Shown: in pieces, positions 43,819 to 52,627 of the stretch
Layout of the letters: each line of letters begins with the position of its first letter
Position numbering within the stretch: the stretch's first letter is position 1
From: Segatella copri
GTDB lineage: Bacteria > Bacteroidota > Bacteroidia > Bacteroidales > Bacteroidaceae
DNA: 64,000 bases
Assembly (NCBI RefSeq): GCF_949820605.1
Contig: NZ_CATKVU010000006.1
Location: 3,204,001-3,268,000, forward strand
Direction of reading: 5' to 3'
The notes under the pieces: model-generated
Database searches by the model: none
Told to the model about the DNA's origin: nothing
The model's input: the letters and a program-made list of their open reading frames with translations, nothing else
Translations under genes and position numbers: made by a program

Positions 43819-43875
43819 TGCCGATAATGGTACCAAAAGTTGCTTTTCCGGCAGCTTTTGGCATCCTTATCGGCA
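43819..43875. terminator. Long hairpin between the NtrC-like gene and the TonB receptor gene
   Basis: TGCCGATAA...CCAAAAGTTGC pairs with GCAGCTTTTGG...TTATCGGCA around TTTTCCG. It lies downstream of the receptor stop, so it can end that transcript. The next stretch, 43905-43950, holds two and a half units of a 21-bp tandem repeat (GGAATT.CTTAT.C.AAAAG). Confidence 0.6.
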
Positions 43876-43952
43876 CTTGTTTATTCAAAATTCTGATTCC
43901 TGATGAGGAATTGCTTATCCTAAAAGGGGAATTACTTATTCCAAAAGGGGAG

Positions 43953-46172
43953 TTACAGCTCTATCGGAACCACTATCTTTATGCTGAAGTTGCGGCCCAT
44001 ATTGTAAACGCCTCTTCTGCCTGTAACCTGGTTTACGTCAAGATACTTCAGACGGCTCAGGTGGTTCTGGTAAGCACGGTTGGTAAGGTTCTCGCCCGAA
44101 AGATAGAGCGAGAGAAGGCGCTTGCCATGGAGCTTCACGTCGGTACCGGCATACATATTTAATAAGGTATACGATGGCGTAGCGGTCTCCGTATCGTTGG
44201 CTGCGAAATAATGGTTCTGGCGGAGATTGCAATCCATCTGTAGCTTTACGAAAAGATGGTCGAAAGTCTTGCCGTCGCAGACAAACTCATACCTTACATC
44301 CGAAACCCAGCGAGGGGCTGGGGTGAATGGCAGATACTTTGATTCGGATGGCTGATGCAACTGAACCGAGTTGACATACGAGAAGGTGTTGCCGATATGC
44401 AGATGCTCCACAGGGTGGATGTCGATGCTCGCCTCACCACCCAGAATGCGGGCGTCGCCCGAAGTAAACTGATAGGCTGGCGTGTCGTCGATGAGGACAG
44501 GCTGATTCTTCTCATCTGCCAACTTCTCGCTATAGATGTAATGGTTGATGCGATTGGCAAACAGCGAGAGCTCTGCCGAAATGATAGGCGAAGAATAATC
44601 CAGACCAAGGTCGAATTGCCAGCTGTTCTCAGGCTTCAGACCGGTATTTCCCAATTCGTATCGCTGTGTTCCTTCGTGCACACCATTCGATGATAATTCG
44701 CTGATGTTTGGAGCACGGAATCCTCTTGCCAGGTTCAGCTTCAGATTGAAATCGGGCAGGATTTCATAAGCCAATCCGATGCTTCCAGTCACTCCCTCAA
44801 AGTTGCGCTTAAAGGCTTGAAAGCGGAATGAATCATTCGATTCAGAACGATGCGATTCTGCATCATCCTCTTCTCTCAAAGCCTCGCTGTGCAGATGGCG
44901 ATGATCGTATCTGATGCCGCCGCTCAGGTTCAGTTTGCCTATCTCCTTGCTCACCGTGGCAAATACACCATAATCGAAGAGATGATAGGCTGGAATCAGA
45001 AATTCAGAACCTTTATTAATCGACTGCTGCCACATGCCGTTGATGCCCGTAGAGAACTTCCATCCATTCATTTCCGGCGAGAGATAATGCAGGTCGTAAT
45101 TCATGGTATGGAGCATGAAATCGAGTCCGCATTCCTTCGGATTCTCTTCCTCCTCAAACTCCTGACGGCGGTTCTGCTGATAACCCAGGAGGAACTTCAG
45201 ATTGCCGTCGCCCAGGAACCAGGAATTATCAAGTACAGCCTTGTAATGATGAATCTGCTGATAAGGCATCGGCTTGCCGTAACTCTTGGCATCGTAGCCT
45301 TCCGGAATTTCCAGTTCGCCCGTTTTCTCATCTCTTTCTCCCTCTACGATGCCTGGAGTGAGATGATAATAATCGAGTGTGAGATGCGAATGCCCCTGGC
45401 GGTAGTTCCAGCCTAGAAGCTGCGAGAATGCCTGCTCTCTGAGTGATGAACCGAATACATAACCATCGTATTTATTCTTGTAGGCATGCGCCATCTTTCC
45501 GCTGTAGCGGGTGTTCCATACAAATCCGCCCTGGTTGCCGGCAAAGTTGAACGAATAATCAAAAAGTCCGTTGTTGGTTTGATAACCCGTTGAGAAATTT
45601 GCTCTCATGTCGCCCTTTGCAAGGGTAGGAGCGGAATGGAAGATAAGGACGCCAGCCATCGCATCTGATCCATACATGAGACTTGCCGGGCCTTTCAGAA
45701 TCTCTACAGAATGAACCGAAGCGGGGTCGATTTCTATTCCGTGCTCATCGCCCCATTGCTGTCCTTCCTGTCTGACTCCATCGTTTACCACTACCACGCG
45801 GTTATAGCCCAGGCCACGAATCACGGGCTTTGAAATTCCGCTTCCCGTGGTAATCTGCGAAACGCCTGGCTGGTGGGCGATGGCGTCGATGATGTTGGTA
45901 GAAGGTTGCATTTCGAGCTGTTTGGCAGAAACGAAGGAGACTGGCGCAGGCGATTGCTTCAGTTTTTGGCTGCCCGTCAAGCCTGTTACCACCACTTCGT
46001 TCAGTTTCACGCTCGATTCCGTCAGCGGCTGGTGTCTGGTAGAATCGTTTGTCTCTTCTTCATGAATGTTTGCGTCCTTCTTATCATGATTTGCTCTGTT
46101 TATAGCCATAGCAGGGGCTGTTGCCGATGAGTACAGACTCATCAGCAATATTGCTTTCAATATTGTTCTCAT
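43953..46172 (-). CDS. TonB-dependent outer membrane receptor, perhaps for a metal
   Basis: 739 residues: signal peptide (LKAILLMSLYSSATAPAMA), a His/Asp-rich linker (NHDKKDANIHEEE), plug (VVVTGLTGSQKLKQSPAPVS; PVIRGLGYNRVVVVNDGVRQ; VEILKGPASLMYGSDAMAGV) and a 22-strand barrel ending FSIKIVVPIEL. A barrel loop is His/Glu-rich (RHLHSEALREEDDAESHRSE), as in zinc receptors of the ZnuD type. The upstream gene encodes a His/Cys-rich membrane protein. Zinc or copper is therefore likely, but a heme or siderophore ligand is not excluded. Confidence 0.85.
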   Translation of the reverse strand: MRTILKAILLMSLYSSATAPAMAINRANHDKKDANIHEEETNDSTRHQPLTESSVKLNEVVVTGLTGSQKLKQSPAPVSFVSAKQLEMQPSTNIIDAIAHQPGVSQITTGSGISKPVIRGLGYNRVVVVNDGVRQEGQQWGDEHGIEIDPASVHSVEILKGPASLMYGSDAMAGVLIFHSAPTLAKGDMRANFSTGYQTNNGLFDYSFNFAGNQGGFVWNTRYSGKMAHAYKNKYDGYVFGSSLREQAFSQLLGWNYRQGHSHLTLDYYHLTPGIVEGERDEKTGELEIPEGYDAKSYGKPMPYQQIHHYKAVLDNSWFLGDGNLKFLLGYQQNRRQEFEEEENPKECGLDFMLHTMNYDLHYLSPEMNGWKFSTGINGMWQQSINKGSEFLIPAYHLFDYGVFATVSKEIGKLNLSGGIRYDHRHLHSEALREEDDAESHRSESNDSFRFQAFKRNFEGVTGSIGLAYEILPDFNLKLNLARGFRAPNISELSSNGVHEGTQRYELGNTGLKPENSWQFDLGLDYSSPIISAELSLFANRINHYIYSEKLADEKNQPVLIDDTPAYQFTSGDARILGGEASIDIHPVEHLHIGNTFSYVNSVQLHQPSESKYLPFTPAPRWVSDVRYEFVCDGKTFDHLFVKLQMDCNLRQNHYFAANDTETATPSYTLLNMYAGTDVKLHGKRLLSLYLSGENLTNRAYQNHLSRLKYLDVNQVTGRRGVYNMGRNFSIKIVVPIEL

Positions 46173-46211
46173 TATGTTATTTATTACCTTATTCTGTTAA
46201 TATTCAATTAT

Positions 46212-46577
46212 TTATAAAAACAAAGAATAAGGTGGAGCACGGGTAGATTTTGTCCCCTTCGCCCTGCACAAGCAAGGAGAACAGAAGGCACGGCGAGGGG
46301 AGAGATGGAGCACGGCGATGGCAACCCAAACCACGAGGGATGGAGCCAGATAAGGAGTGCTTTGCAATTGGCAAAGCACACAGTCGTGCATGGTATGCTG
46401 CAGGGCTATCAGATGCCCGTCGTGATGAACATGATGGGCACAATCGGCACAATAGAAATCAGTATGAGTTCCCTGCGCTTCACCATGATGGTGAAACGTA
46501 ATGGCAAGCAGCATCGGCAGGTAAACCAATAGCAGCAGCCAGGAAATTCTGATTCTCTTATGCGTCATCCTCTGCAT
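46212..46577 (-). CDS. His/Cys-rich small membrane protein
   Basis: 121 residues (ATG 46577; a second ATG at 46568 is equally possible). A membrane segment WLLLLVYLPMLLAI precedes FHHHGE, then CADCAHHVHHDGHLIA and HDCVLCQL, a likely metal-binding region with about ten His and five Cys. A second hydrophobic segment (LVVWVAIAVLHL) follows. DUF2946-like architecture. It precedes the TonB receptor by 39 bases and shares its operator region, so it may bind or hand over the same metal. Confidence 0.7.
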   Translation of the reverse strand: MQRMTHKRIRISWLLLLVYLPMLLAITFHHHGEAQGTHTDFYCADCAHHVHHDGHLIALQHTMHDCVLCQLQSTPYLAPSLVVWVAIAVLHLSPRRAFCSPCLCRAKGTKSTRAPPYSLFL

Positions 46578-46679
46578 TTATCTACAGTCTATGATGATAT
46601 TTCAAATAATTTGCTTGTCTATACAGAAATATTTTAAAGTGGGCTCTGTTGTTAATATGTAGATACCTACACTCGGTTG

Positions 46680-46745
46680 CAAAGATACAAACTTTCCTTC
46701 TAAAAAGGAAAGAAATTGGCAATTATTTCCTTTTGAAAAGGAAAT
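46680..46745 (-). promoter_or_regulatory. Promoter and two palindromic operators of the metal operon
   Basis: TATCTTTG (46680-46687, minus strand) is the -7 box. Two 21-bp palindromes follow upstream: CTTTCCTT-N5-AAGGAAAG (46692-46712) and ATTTCCTTTT-G-AAAAGGAAAT (46725-46745). Their centres are exactly 33 bases apart. The first covers the region between -7 and -33, a repressor position. This fits a metal-sensing repressor, though the motif is not a recognised Fur or Zur box. Confidence 0.75.
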
Positions 46746-46940
46746 TTATCTGTTTTTTATCTAATCCTTGTGGTTTCAGTTACATGCATAATCGAAGAGA
46801 GTATTTAAGTGGAAAAGCAAATGGATAGGTCTTGCCTTCTAGAGAAAAGGGATTTTCCTGGAACGGGAACGCTTTCTTTTCTTCTAGAAGTCTCATTATC
46901 AGATAGTTAATAAAATTCTAGCGTTCCAGTTAACCTGCTG

Positions 46941-47130
46941 AATCTTCCAGATTCCAGTTCTTCCAATTAATTTTAAGAGGGTATGCATCTTTAGTTTGTC
47001 CTTCTTCTTTACTTCTTTATGTTATATAACTTATTGATTATTAATTAATTATATATATAAATATATATAAAAATAGAGGTAGGAGGGATATGCAGAAAAA
47101 ATAATTGGAAGATTTGGAATCTGGAAGATT
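46941..47130. repeat. Palindromic element 1 (shared AT core, TTCCAG arms)
   Basis: Inverted arms of 28 bases (46941-46968 and 47103-47130, 25 matches) built from TTCCAG-like units. Between them lie a pyrimidine tract, a 31-base AT core (47026-47056, beginning ATAACTTATTGATTATTAAT) and a purine tract. Core and layout recur in element 2 with unrelated arms. The 46746-46940 and 47131-47515 stretches hold no gene, only further TTCC/GGAA-type satellites. Confidence 0.7.
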
Positions 47131-47515
47131 TTCTAATCTGCTTTCTTCTAAAAGGCTTATTGTCAAGTGGTTAACGCAATCATCAATCTTCCGTATAACT
47201 TGAAAAAGGAATGTATCTTCCAAAAAGGAGCGTTTTTGAGGGCTATATCTGTTTCATTTTTCTAGCTTTTGTGCTTTCTGTTGGGGTAACCATGCTCTCT
47301 TGTATGGCTGGGAATGAATCTGAAGCAATAAAGAAATCCGGAATTCGGGGTGAAACAAAACTGTTTCTTGGGGAAAATGGAAGTTATCTGGAACGGAATC
47401 CCCATTTTTTTGTGGATTTTTTCCCCATTCATTCCCCATTATCCCCACTCTCTGTTTTTGATACGAAAATGATAAGTGGCTGATAATCAGCAGAAATAGT
47501 CGATTTGCTCATTTC

Positions 47516-47530
47516 TGGCACGCATCTTGT
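47516..47530 (+). promoter_or_regulatory. Sigma-54 type promoter of the small exported protein
   Basis: TGGCACG-CATC-TTGT, the same form as at 25799 (exact -24, TTGT at -12). Transcription would start near 47542, leaving a 71-base leader. A palindrome GCTGATAATCAGC (47479-47491) lies just upstream; no TGTCYAAYAATTAGAC site is present, so a different activator is likely. Confidence 0.7.
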
Positions 47531-47612
47531 GATAATGAATAGCGGGTTCGATAATGAATCCACAACGAAAGTAAATAACAATATTAGTAATAACAGTTTA
47601 AAAGATAAGATT

Positions 47613-47858
47613 ATGAAGAAGTTCGTTTTTGCAGCTATCGCAGCTATGGTAATGGTTTCAGTAAGTAATGTTTTTGCTTCTAGCAAAATGATGGGTAATT
47701 CTGAAGTAGCTCCAGTTGATACAGTAGCTCCAGCCGATTCAACAGTAGAAGGCACAGCTATCAGTTCTCAGGCTAGCGTTGAGGATTCTGCCAAGCAGGA
47801 GTCTACAGAGCAGACTGTTGCGGACAAGGCTGTAGAGCAGCAGGCTGTTGCTGAATAG
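47613..47858 (+). CDS. Small exported acidic protein, sigma-54 controlled
   Basis: 81 residues from ATG 47613; a longer frame from 47505 would run over the promoter. Signal peptide MKKFVFAAIAAMVMVSVSNVFA, then a low-complexity chain rich in Ala, Ser, Thr, Val, Glu and Gln (VAPVDTVAPADSTVEGTA; AKQESTEQTVADKAVEQQAV). No fold is expected; it may be disordered periplasmic or surface material, or a stress-induced filler protein. I recognise no family. Confidence 0.7.
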   Translation: MKKFVFAAIAAMVMVSVSNVFASSKMMGNSEVAPVDTVAPADSTVEGTAISSQASVEDSAKQESTEQTVADKAVEQQAVAE

Positions 47859-48008
47859 TCTTAAGAAGGTATTCATTTGCAAAGCGTTATAATAGAGAAA
47901 AGTGTATTAGAAGTTTCATCAAGGTAATAGGTTATATTTAGGTTTACATTGTAATTGCATTTCCTAGAAAAAGAAAGTGTAAAATTTAGGTTCGGTTTAT
48001 GGAAAAGG

Positions 48009-48047
48009 AGTCTGCTGGCAGGGATGCTGGCAGACTTCTGCTTTTTT
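48009..48047 (+). terminator. Terminator of the small exported protein gene
   Basis: AGTCTGC and GCAGACT pair across a loop that itself repeats TGCTGGCAG, followed by TCTGCTTTTTT. It gives a transcript of about 500 bases. Confidence 0.65.
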
Positions 48048-48064
48048 GTTCGGGATGAGCAGAG

Positions 48065-48242
48065 AGTCTCAGTCTCAGAGTCTCAGTTATAAATAAAGGG
48101 GGTACCATTCTTCCGCTCTCCCTTTTTTATCTTTATAACTTATTGATTATTAATTAATTATATATTAATATATATATAATATATAAGTATATAAGAAGAA
48201 GAGGGGTGCTTGAAAAACAACTGAGACTCTGAGACTGAGACT
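48065..48242. repeat. Palindromic element 2 (shared AT core, TCTCAG arms)
   Basis: Perfect 24-bp inverted arms (48065-48088 and 48219-48242) made of three TCTCAG-type units. The same 31-base core as element 1 lies at 48135-48165, again with a pyrimidine tract before and a purine tract after. Extra single units (GGTCTCAGCC, CTGAGAC, GAGTCTCAG) are scattered in 48300-48540. Confidence 0.75.
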
Positions 48243-48697
48243 ATGGAAGCAAGTAAAAGGAAAAGAGGCGATAATCTAATTCCCTAGAAAGCAACGACTT
48301 ATGAAGGTTTCGCGGTTTCCCATTTTCGGTCTCAGCCCTATAGATTATTCGAAAGATTTTACAAAAGCATTCTTTTTAGGTCTCCCAAACCCTCAAAATT
48401 GCTTTGTTTTTTGCTTTAAAGTAGATTTAGACCTTGCTGAAATACAAAATCATGTTCTCCTAAAAAATGCAAGTAAAAACGGGATAACTGAGACTATTGC
48501 CCGATTTAGAGCCGGAAAAACCGGAAAGTGAGTCTCAGCTGTCTGTTTTGAGTCATTTTCATCCTAAATATTTTCCCAGTTAGAGATTTTTATTTTCCTA
48601 ACTAGAAATATTATTTTCTTCTCTTAGAAGGGTAATCGTCCCAGCGCAAAATTGCCCTAAAAATGATGCTTGTCATCTATAAACGATAGAATTGATA
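48243..48697. other. Gene-free stretch with TCTCAG satellites
   Basis: A 76-codon frame (48301-48531, plus) has no ribosome site, no family features and poor composition, so I do not call it. TCTCAG units and AT-rich blocks are the only structure seen. Confidence 0.5.
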
Positions 48698-48726
48698 CAT
48701 TTTTATCGTCTATAAACGATAAAATG
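48698..48726. repeat. ATCGT-TATA-ACGAT palindrome, copy 1
   Basis: ACATTTTTATCGTCTATAAA and its mirrored half form a near-perfect palindrome; a partial copy (TCTATAAACGATAGA) lies at 48676-48690. A second full copy occurs at 52721-52745, each just after the end of one receptor gene of the duplicated units. Confidence 0.7.
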
Positions 48727-48752
48727 TGTATTTGGATTACTGATGACATGCA

Positions 48753-48789
48753 AAAAGGCTGAACTTCGGGTTAGGAAGTTCAGCCTTTT
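48753..48789 (-). terminator. Terminator of ECF unit A
   Basis: AAAAGGCTGAACTTC and GAAGTTCAGCCTTTT pair in a 15-bp stem with loop GGGTTAG, 34 bases beyond the receptor stop. A/T ends make it work on the minus strand. Confidence 0.8.
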
Positions 48790-48822
48790 GCTTATTTGTG
48801 ATTTCAGGAAAATATAATAATT

Positions 48823-51393
48823 CTATCTGATACCATTATCTCTATCGCTATTGTTCAGCTTACGGCTGCCTGTATGGTATCTGCGGCCATGGCTGAAGTT
48901 GAAGCTGACAGTAAAGACAAGCATGTTGCCCTGGTCAGCAAGGCGTACCTTGTTCTTCTGCTGCACATACTTGTTGAAAAGTTCATCCTTATACACGCAG
49001 CCATGAGGATAGAATACGAATAATCCGAGAACACCAAACTGCCAGTTCTTATAGCTGTAGGTTACGGCAAGATTGGAGGTTGGCTCTCCGCCGTTTGTCT
49101 TTTCTCCCCAAAAACTCTTTTCCACCTTATAGGCACCATAGCCAATGTTCCAATTGCCTGTCATGTACCGAATTTCTGCTCCATAACTGAAGTAATTGAA
49201 CTCGTGGGAATAATCCAAACCCTTTGTCTTGACATTCTGATACTCGCACATAAGGTTCAAATCCAGATGATCCTTGATGAGGTGAACTTCAGGAGTCAAC
49301 AGCAGGTGTTTGTAATCATGACTCTTCTGATTCTCCGGTTTGCTCACAAAGAGATAAGAGCCATCCTCCCGCTTTTCGGGCAAGATAGAAGTAGCTATAG
49401 GCTTGTCGTAATACGTCCAGTTTCCCTCCAGGTACACAGACATCAGCGGAATGTTCCAGGAAGCCGACAAGGTATTGTTGTAGCCGGTAAATGGCTTCAG
49501 ACCGCTATTGCCGTCACGCGCCTCAAAGCTGTTGGAATATTGGCGCAACTCGCTCAAGTCGGAAAGGCTTGGGATGTCTGATGTGATTTTGCTGCTCCAT
49601 TTAAAACTCAGACGGTCGCTAGCCTTTGCCTGTAAAGTTACCTGTGGTCGAAACAGCCATTTGCTGTATCCGTTCTCCCCCTGATGGATGGAAGACCTGG
49701 TTGCGCCAACTCCCACCTGATAACTGAACCACTTCTGCTGTCCCTGTAGCTGGGTGAAAAGATAGAGATTGCTGTACTTCAATTCCGTATCAGCATTACT
49801 GCTTCCCACATAGATGTTATCTGTGTGGCTGATATTATATTGTCCACCTACCGATAAAGCCATCTGTTTCCAGTTCTTGCTGTATGTTCCTTCACCAATA
49901 AGAGAGCGCTTTCTACCAGTTGCATCATAACTGTAATCGGTCAGCGGAGCGTTCTTTACAGATTCATCCGGCGATTTGTTGAACGTATATTCCCTCATAC
50001 GATATTGGTAATCTGTGCCGATGTAAGTACCCACCAGGTTCAGAGCCAGGTTCTGGTCATGGGGCATGTTGAGCGAATAATAAATGTCCAGAGATGGAAT
50101 CTGCTCCAGCATTTTTCTGTTGTTTTGCAGATATTGGTTTGCCTTGCCGCTTTCCTGATAAAGCTGGTTCATGCCTCTCACAGGACTGTTGTGATTGTAG
50201 AAATTCAACCGTACATTCAATGTATATTTGTCTGGCTCACTAAGATTATAACCCAACTGTACATTATTGGTGGTGTATAGGAACGGAGAATCATAACCTA
50301 AATAATTGCGATGTAGAGTTTCTCCTGTGGGCAGATGATAAGTACCGAGACTCTCATAGCTTCGTTCCTCTACCGAGCGATAGGAGAAACTGTAGTTGAT
50401 GCTGAATTCCGATTTCTTCACATTGTATTTGAAATAACCGTCGCTATTATTGAAACCTGCCTTGGTGCCTTGCATCGTAGAAACTCCACCCACATAACCG
50501 GCATAGCGTCGGCGGACCTGGTAGTTGATGACTGCATCCAGATTGCTGTCTCCATATTTGAGTCCTGGAACATTGATGAATTCCACCTTTGTAACTTCAT
50601 CCGGCTGCAAAGCCAATACATCTTGCATGCTAGCCTTGACATCGTTGATGCGTATTTGCACATCTCCGCCCTTTAATGACAGAACTTTGCGTTCTGCTCG
50701 ATTTACGATAATGGTAGGCAAAGACAAGTTGTCCAACAGATCATAACCATTGGAAGCCGTTTTCACCTGCTCTTTTGTAGGGAAGATGATTTGTCTATCT
50801 ACTTTTTCTACAACCCTTGCGGCTTCAACGGTCACACCTTTCAACAGGTATGAATTTGCCTGCATCCTCACATTTCCGATGCGGGCAATAGGTACCAGCT
50901 TGCAAATCGTCTTGTAGCCCACGAAAGAAACCTTCATGAGGACCTGCTTCTGCTGGCAGGGGATGACGAAATCGCCATTGGCGTTGCTCACGCCTCCACA
51001 GAGAAAGGAGGAATCCTTCGGGTTGAGCAGCTGGATATTGGCGAATTCTACAGGAAGATTGTGATTGTCTATCAGTCTGCCTATCAGCTTGCGCTCGCTC
51101 TTGCGTATGCATTCTACCGTGATGAGGCTGTCGCCCACGGTCATCTGCATCGGATAGAAACCGATTACCTTGCGGATGGCATCGGGAATATTGGCTGTCT
51201 TCACGTTCTGGGTAACTGTGAAGTCCTCCAGTTCGTTGTAGATGAAACTGATTTTGTAGCGCTTGGAAGCCTTGTCGAGGTCGATGAGGACGTCCGACAT
51301 GCTGCGGTCGTGATAGTTGCGCTGGATGTGCTGTGCGCTCATCGCCAGGGCGAACGTGCACAGCAGGAATATGATGGCTGAAAATCTTCTCAT
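48823..51393 (-). CDS. TonB-receptor-like outer membrane protein A with STN domain
   Basis: 856 residues: signal peptide (MRRFSAIIFLLCTFALAMSA, Gln at +1), STN-like secretin/TonB signalling domain (28-98), carboxypeptidase-regulatory-like domain (101-180), plug (SLPTIIVNRAERKVLSLKGG; VEFINVPGLKYGDSNLDAVI) and a long barrel. The STN domain should talk to the FecR-like anti-sigma factor encoded upstream. The first 180 residues are almost identical to receptor B (two changes), then similarity is lost, so plug and barrel are private. Ligand unknown. Confidence 0.85.
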   Translation of the reverse strand: MRRFSAIIFLLCTFALAMSAQHIQRNYHDRSMSDVLIDLDKASKRYKISFIYNELEDFTVTQNVKTANIPDAIRKVIGFYPMQMTVGDSLITVECIRKSERKLIGRLIDNHNLPVEFANIQLLNPKDSSFLCGGVSNANGDFVIPCQQKQVLMKVSFVGYKTICKLVPIARIGNVRMQANSYLLKGVTVEAARVVEKVDRQIIFPTKEQVKTASNGYDLLDNLSLPTIIVNRAERKVLSLKGGDVQIRINDVKASMQDVLALQPDEVTKVEFINVPGLKYGDSNLDAVINYQVRRRYAGYVGGVSTMQGTKAGFNNSDGYFKYNVKKSEFSINYSFSYRSVEERSYESLGTYHLPTGETLHRNYLGYDSPFLYTTNNVQLGYNLSEPDKYTLNVRLNFYNHNSPVRGMNQLYQESGKANQYLQNNRKMLEQIPSLDIYYSLNMPHDQNLALNLVGTYIGTDYQYRMREYTFNKSPDESVKNAPLTDYSYDATGRKRSLIGEGTYSKNWKQMALSVGGQYNISHTDNIYVGSSNADTELKYSNLYLFTQLQGQQKWFSYQVGVGATRSSIHQGENGYSKWLFRPQVTLQAKASDRLSFKWSSKITSDIPSLSDLSELRQYSNSFEARDGNSGLKPFTGYNNTLSASWNIPLMSVYLEGNWTYYDKPIATSILPEKREDGSYLFVSKPENQKSHDYKHLLLTPEVHLIKDHLDLNLMCEYQNVKTKGLDYSHEFNYFSYGAEIRYMTGNWNIGYGAYKVEKSFWGEKTNGGEPTSNLAVTYSYKNWQFGVLGLFVFYPHGCVYKDELFNKYVQQKNKVRLADQGNMLVFTVSFNFSHGRRYHTGSRKLNNSDRDNGIR

Positions 51394-51414
51394 AATGATG
51401 TCGCTTTTTATTTG

Positions 51415-52065
51415 TTATTTTACAATCAGCTCGTTTTGTTGCAATTCGATGTTTACATTCTCGAATTGGTTCAGTTCTTTTACGATGTTCTCGATGCTCG
51501 AATGACTGTTCCATTCGTAATAGAGGCGGAGGGTCTTGTCCTCGTTATTCTCAAACTTCACTTGTAAATCATAATAAGAAGCAATTTCAGAAAGCATCTT
51601 CTCGAAAGCCACATTCTCGAAAGTCTTGTGAATGGCTGGCTTTTCTGGTTTCGGATGAGTCAGGGAATCCTTTCCTGCTACCTGCTTTGCGGAATCTGAT
51701 TTTATGACTTCCGGATGAGTATCAGCCGTTACCTGGGTAGGTTCCTGGCTGCGCTTGATGTAAGTATGGATTGCGGCAAAGGCAATACCCGAAATCAAGA
51801 CAAAGCCGGCGATGGATGCAGCCAGCTTGCGCCAGGAAGTTATAGGATGAGTTGCTTTTTCCTGAAGTTGATGCTCCTGGCTGAATTTCTCCCATTCCTC
51901 ATCTACATTAATAATAGGAGAGGGGCTTTCAAGTGCAGAATCCACTTCCACCATCGTCTGATAGAGTTTTCGGCATTCCTCATCCTGCAATATTTCACGA
52001 ATCTCCTCATCAGAATACTTCTCCTGATGGTCGATGATATCCAGTATTTTTTCAAACTTGTCCAT
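51415..52065 (-). CDS. FecR-like anti-sigma factor A
   Basis: 216 residues: N-terminal cytoplasmic sigma-binding part, one membrane segment (KLAASIAGFVLISGIAFAAI, about 82-101) and a periplasmic DUF4974-like end (KTFENVAFEKMLSEIASYYD; ENVNIELQQNELIVK). It holds ECF sigma A until the receptor signals. Differs from copy B at three or four residues. It starts 10 bases after the sigma stop. Confidence 0.9.
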   Translation of the reverse strand: MDKFEKILDIIDHQEKYSDEEIREILQDEECRKLYQTMVEVDSALESPSPIINVDEEWEKFSQEHQLQEKATHPITSWRKLAASIAGFVLISGIAFAAIHTYIKRSQEPTQVTADTHPEVIKSDSAKQVAGKDSLTHPKPEKPAIHKTFENVAFEKMLSEIASYYDLQVKFENNEDKTLRLYYEWNSHSSIENIVKELNQFENVNIELQQNELIVK

Positions 52066-52072
52066 AATAAAT

Positions 52073-52085
52073 CTGCTAAGGGTTA
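52073..52085. repeat. 13-bp inverted repeat around the sigma gene, inner copy
   Basis: CTGCTAAGGGTTA at 52073-52085 overlaps the sigma stop; its exact complement TAACCCTTAGCAG is at 52678-52690, upstream of the start. The same pair occurs in unit B (55982-55994 and 56588-56600). Confidence 0.75.
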
Positions 52086-52627
52086 AACTTTTGCTTTAAT
52101 TTTCTGATGCCTTGCGCCAGATGCTTATAAACTGCCACTTCGCTGATGCCCAATTCCGTAGCAATCTCCCGATATTTCAGTTTCTGCCGAAAACGGAGAT
52201 CGAGTACCTTGCGGGTTTGTGGCGTGAGTTCAGTATCCATATAAGCCAGAATTGCTTCGTATTTGTCGGTTTCCCTGTCTATTTCGGTAATTGTCGCTTC
52301 CAGGGGAACTATCGAAGGCGAAGTATCGGCTTTCAGGAGGTGATGAACCCGGTCTTTCATCTTCTGTCGGCTCAACAGGTTGAGGCATTTATGGCGCACA
52401 CACACCAGAAGATAGCTCCCGGCGTTAGTGGAAGGCAGGGGCGAATCGCTGGTTATAGTCTCGTTATCAAGACCCAGTTGAATCTTTCCGTCGAGCACAT
52501 CGGCAAAGACTTCGCTCACCACATCCTTGCTGGCTGCATCATCCTTCAGAAGTACCCTGGCCAATTGGTACATCCTTAGATAATGCTGCCGGAAGAGCTG
52601 TTCTATCGTTTCTTTGTTTATTTGCAT
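52076..52627 (-). CDS. ECF sigma factor A
   Basis: 183 residues with sigma-70 region 2 (IEQLFRQHYLRMYQLARVLL) and region 4 (QTRKVLDLRFRQKLKYREIA, then TELGISEVAVYKHLAQGIRK). FecI-type ECF sigma of Bacteroidetes; expected to transcribe the linked receptor genes. Copy B differs at about nine positions, mostly in the linker (residues 115-130). Confidence 0.93.
   Translation of the reverse strand: MQINKETIEQLFRQHYLRMYQLARVLLKDDAASKDVVSEVFADVLDGKIQLGLDNETITSDSPLPSTNAGSYLLVCVRHKCLNLLSRQKMKDRVHHLLKADTSPSIVPLEATITEIDRETDKYEAILAYMDTELTPQTRKVLDLRFRQKLKYREIATELGISEVAVYKHLAQGIRKLKQKFNP

Noticed and set aside
48301..48531. 76-codon plus-strand frame between element 2 and ECF unit A
   Set aside because: No ribosome site, no promoter, odd composition and no domain-like features; TCTCAG repeat units run through it.
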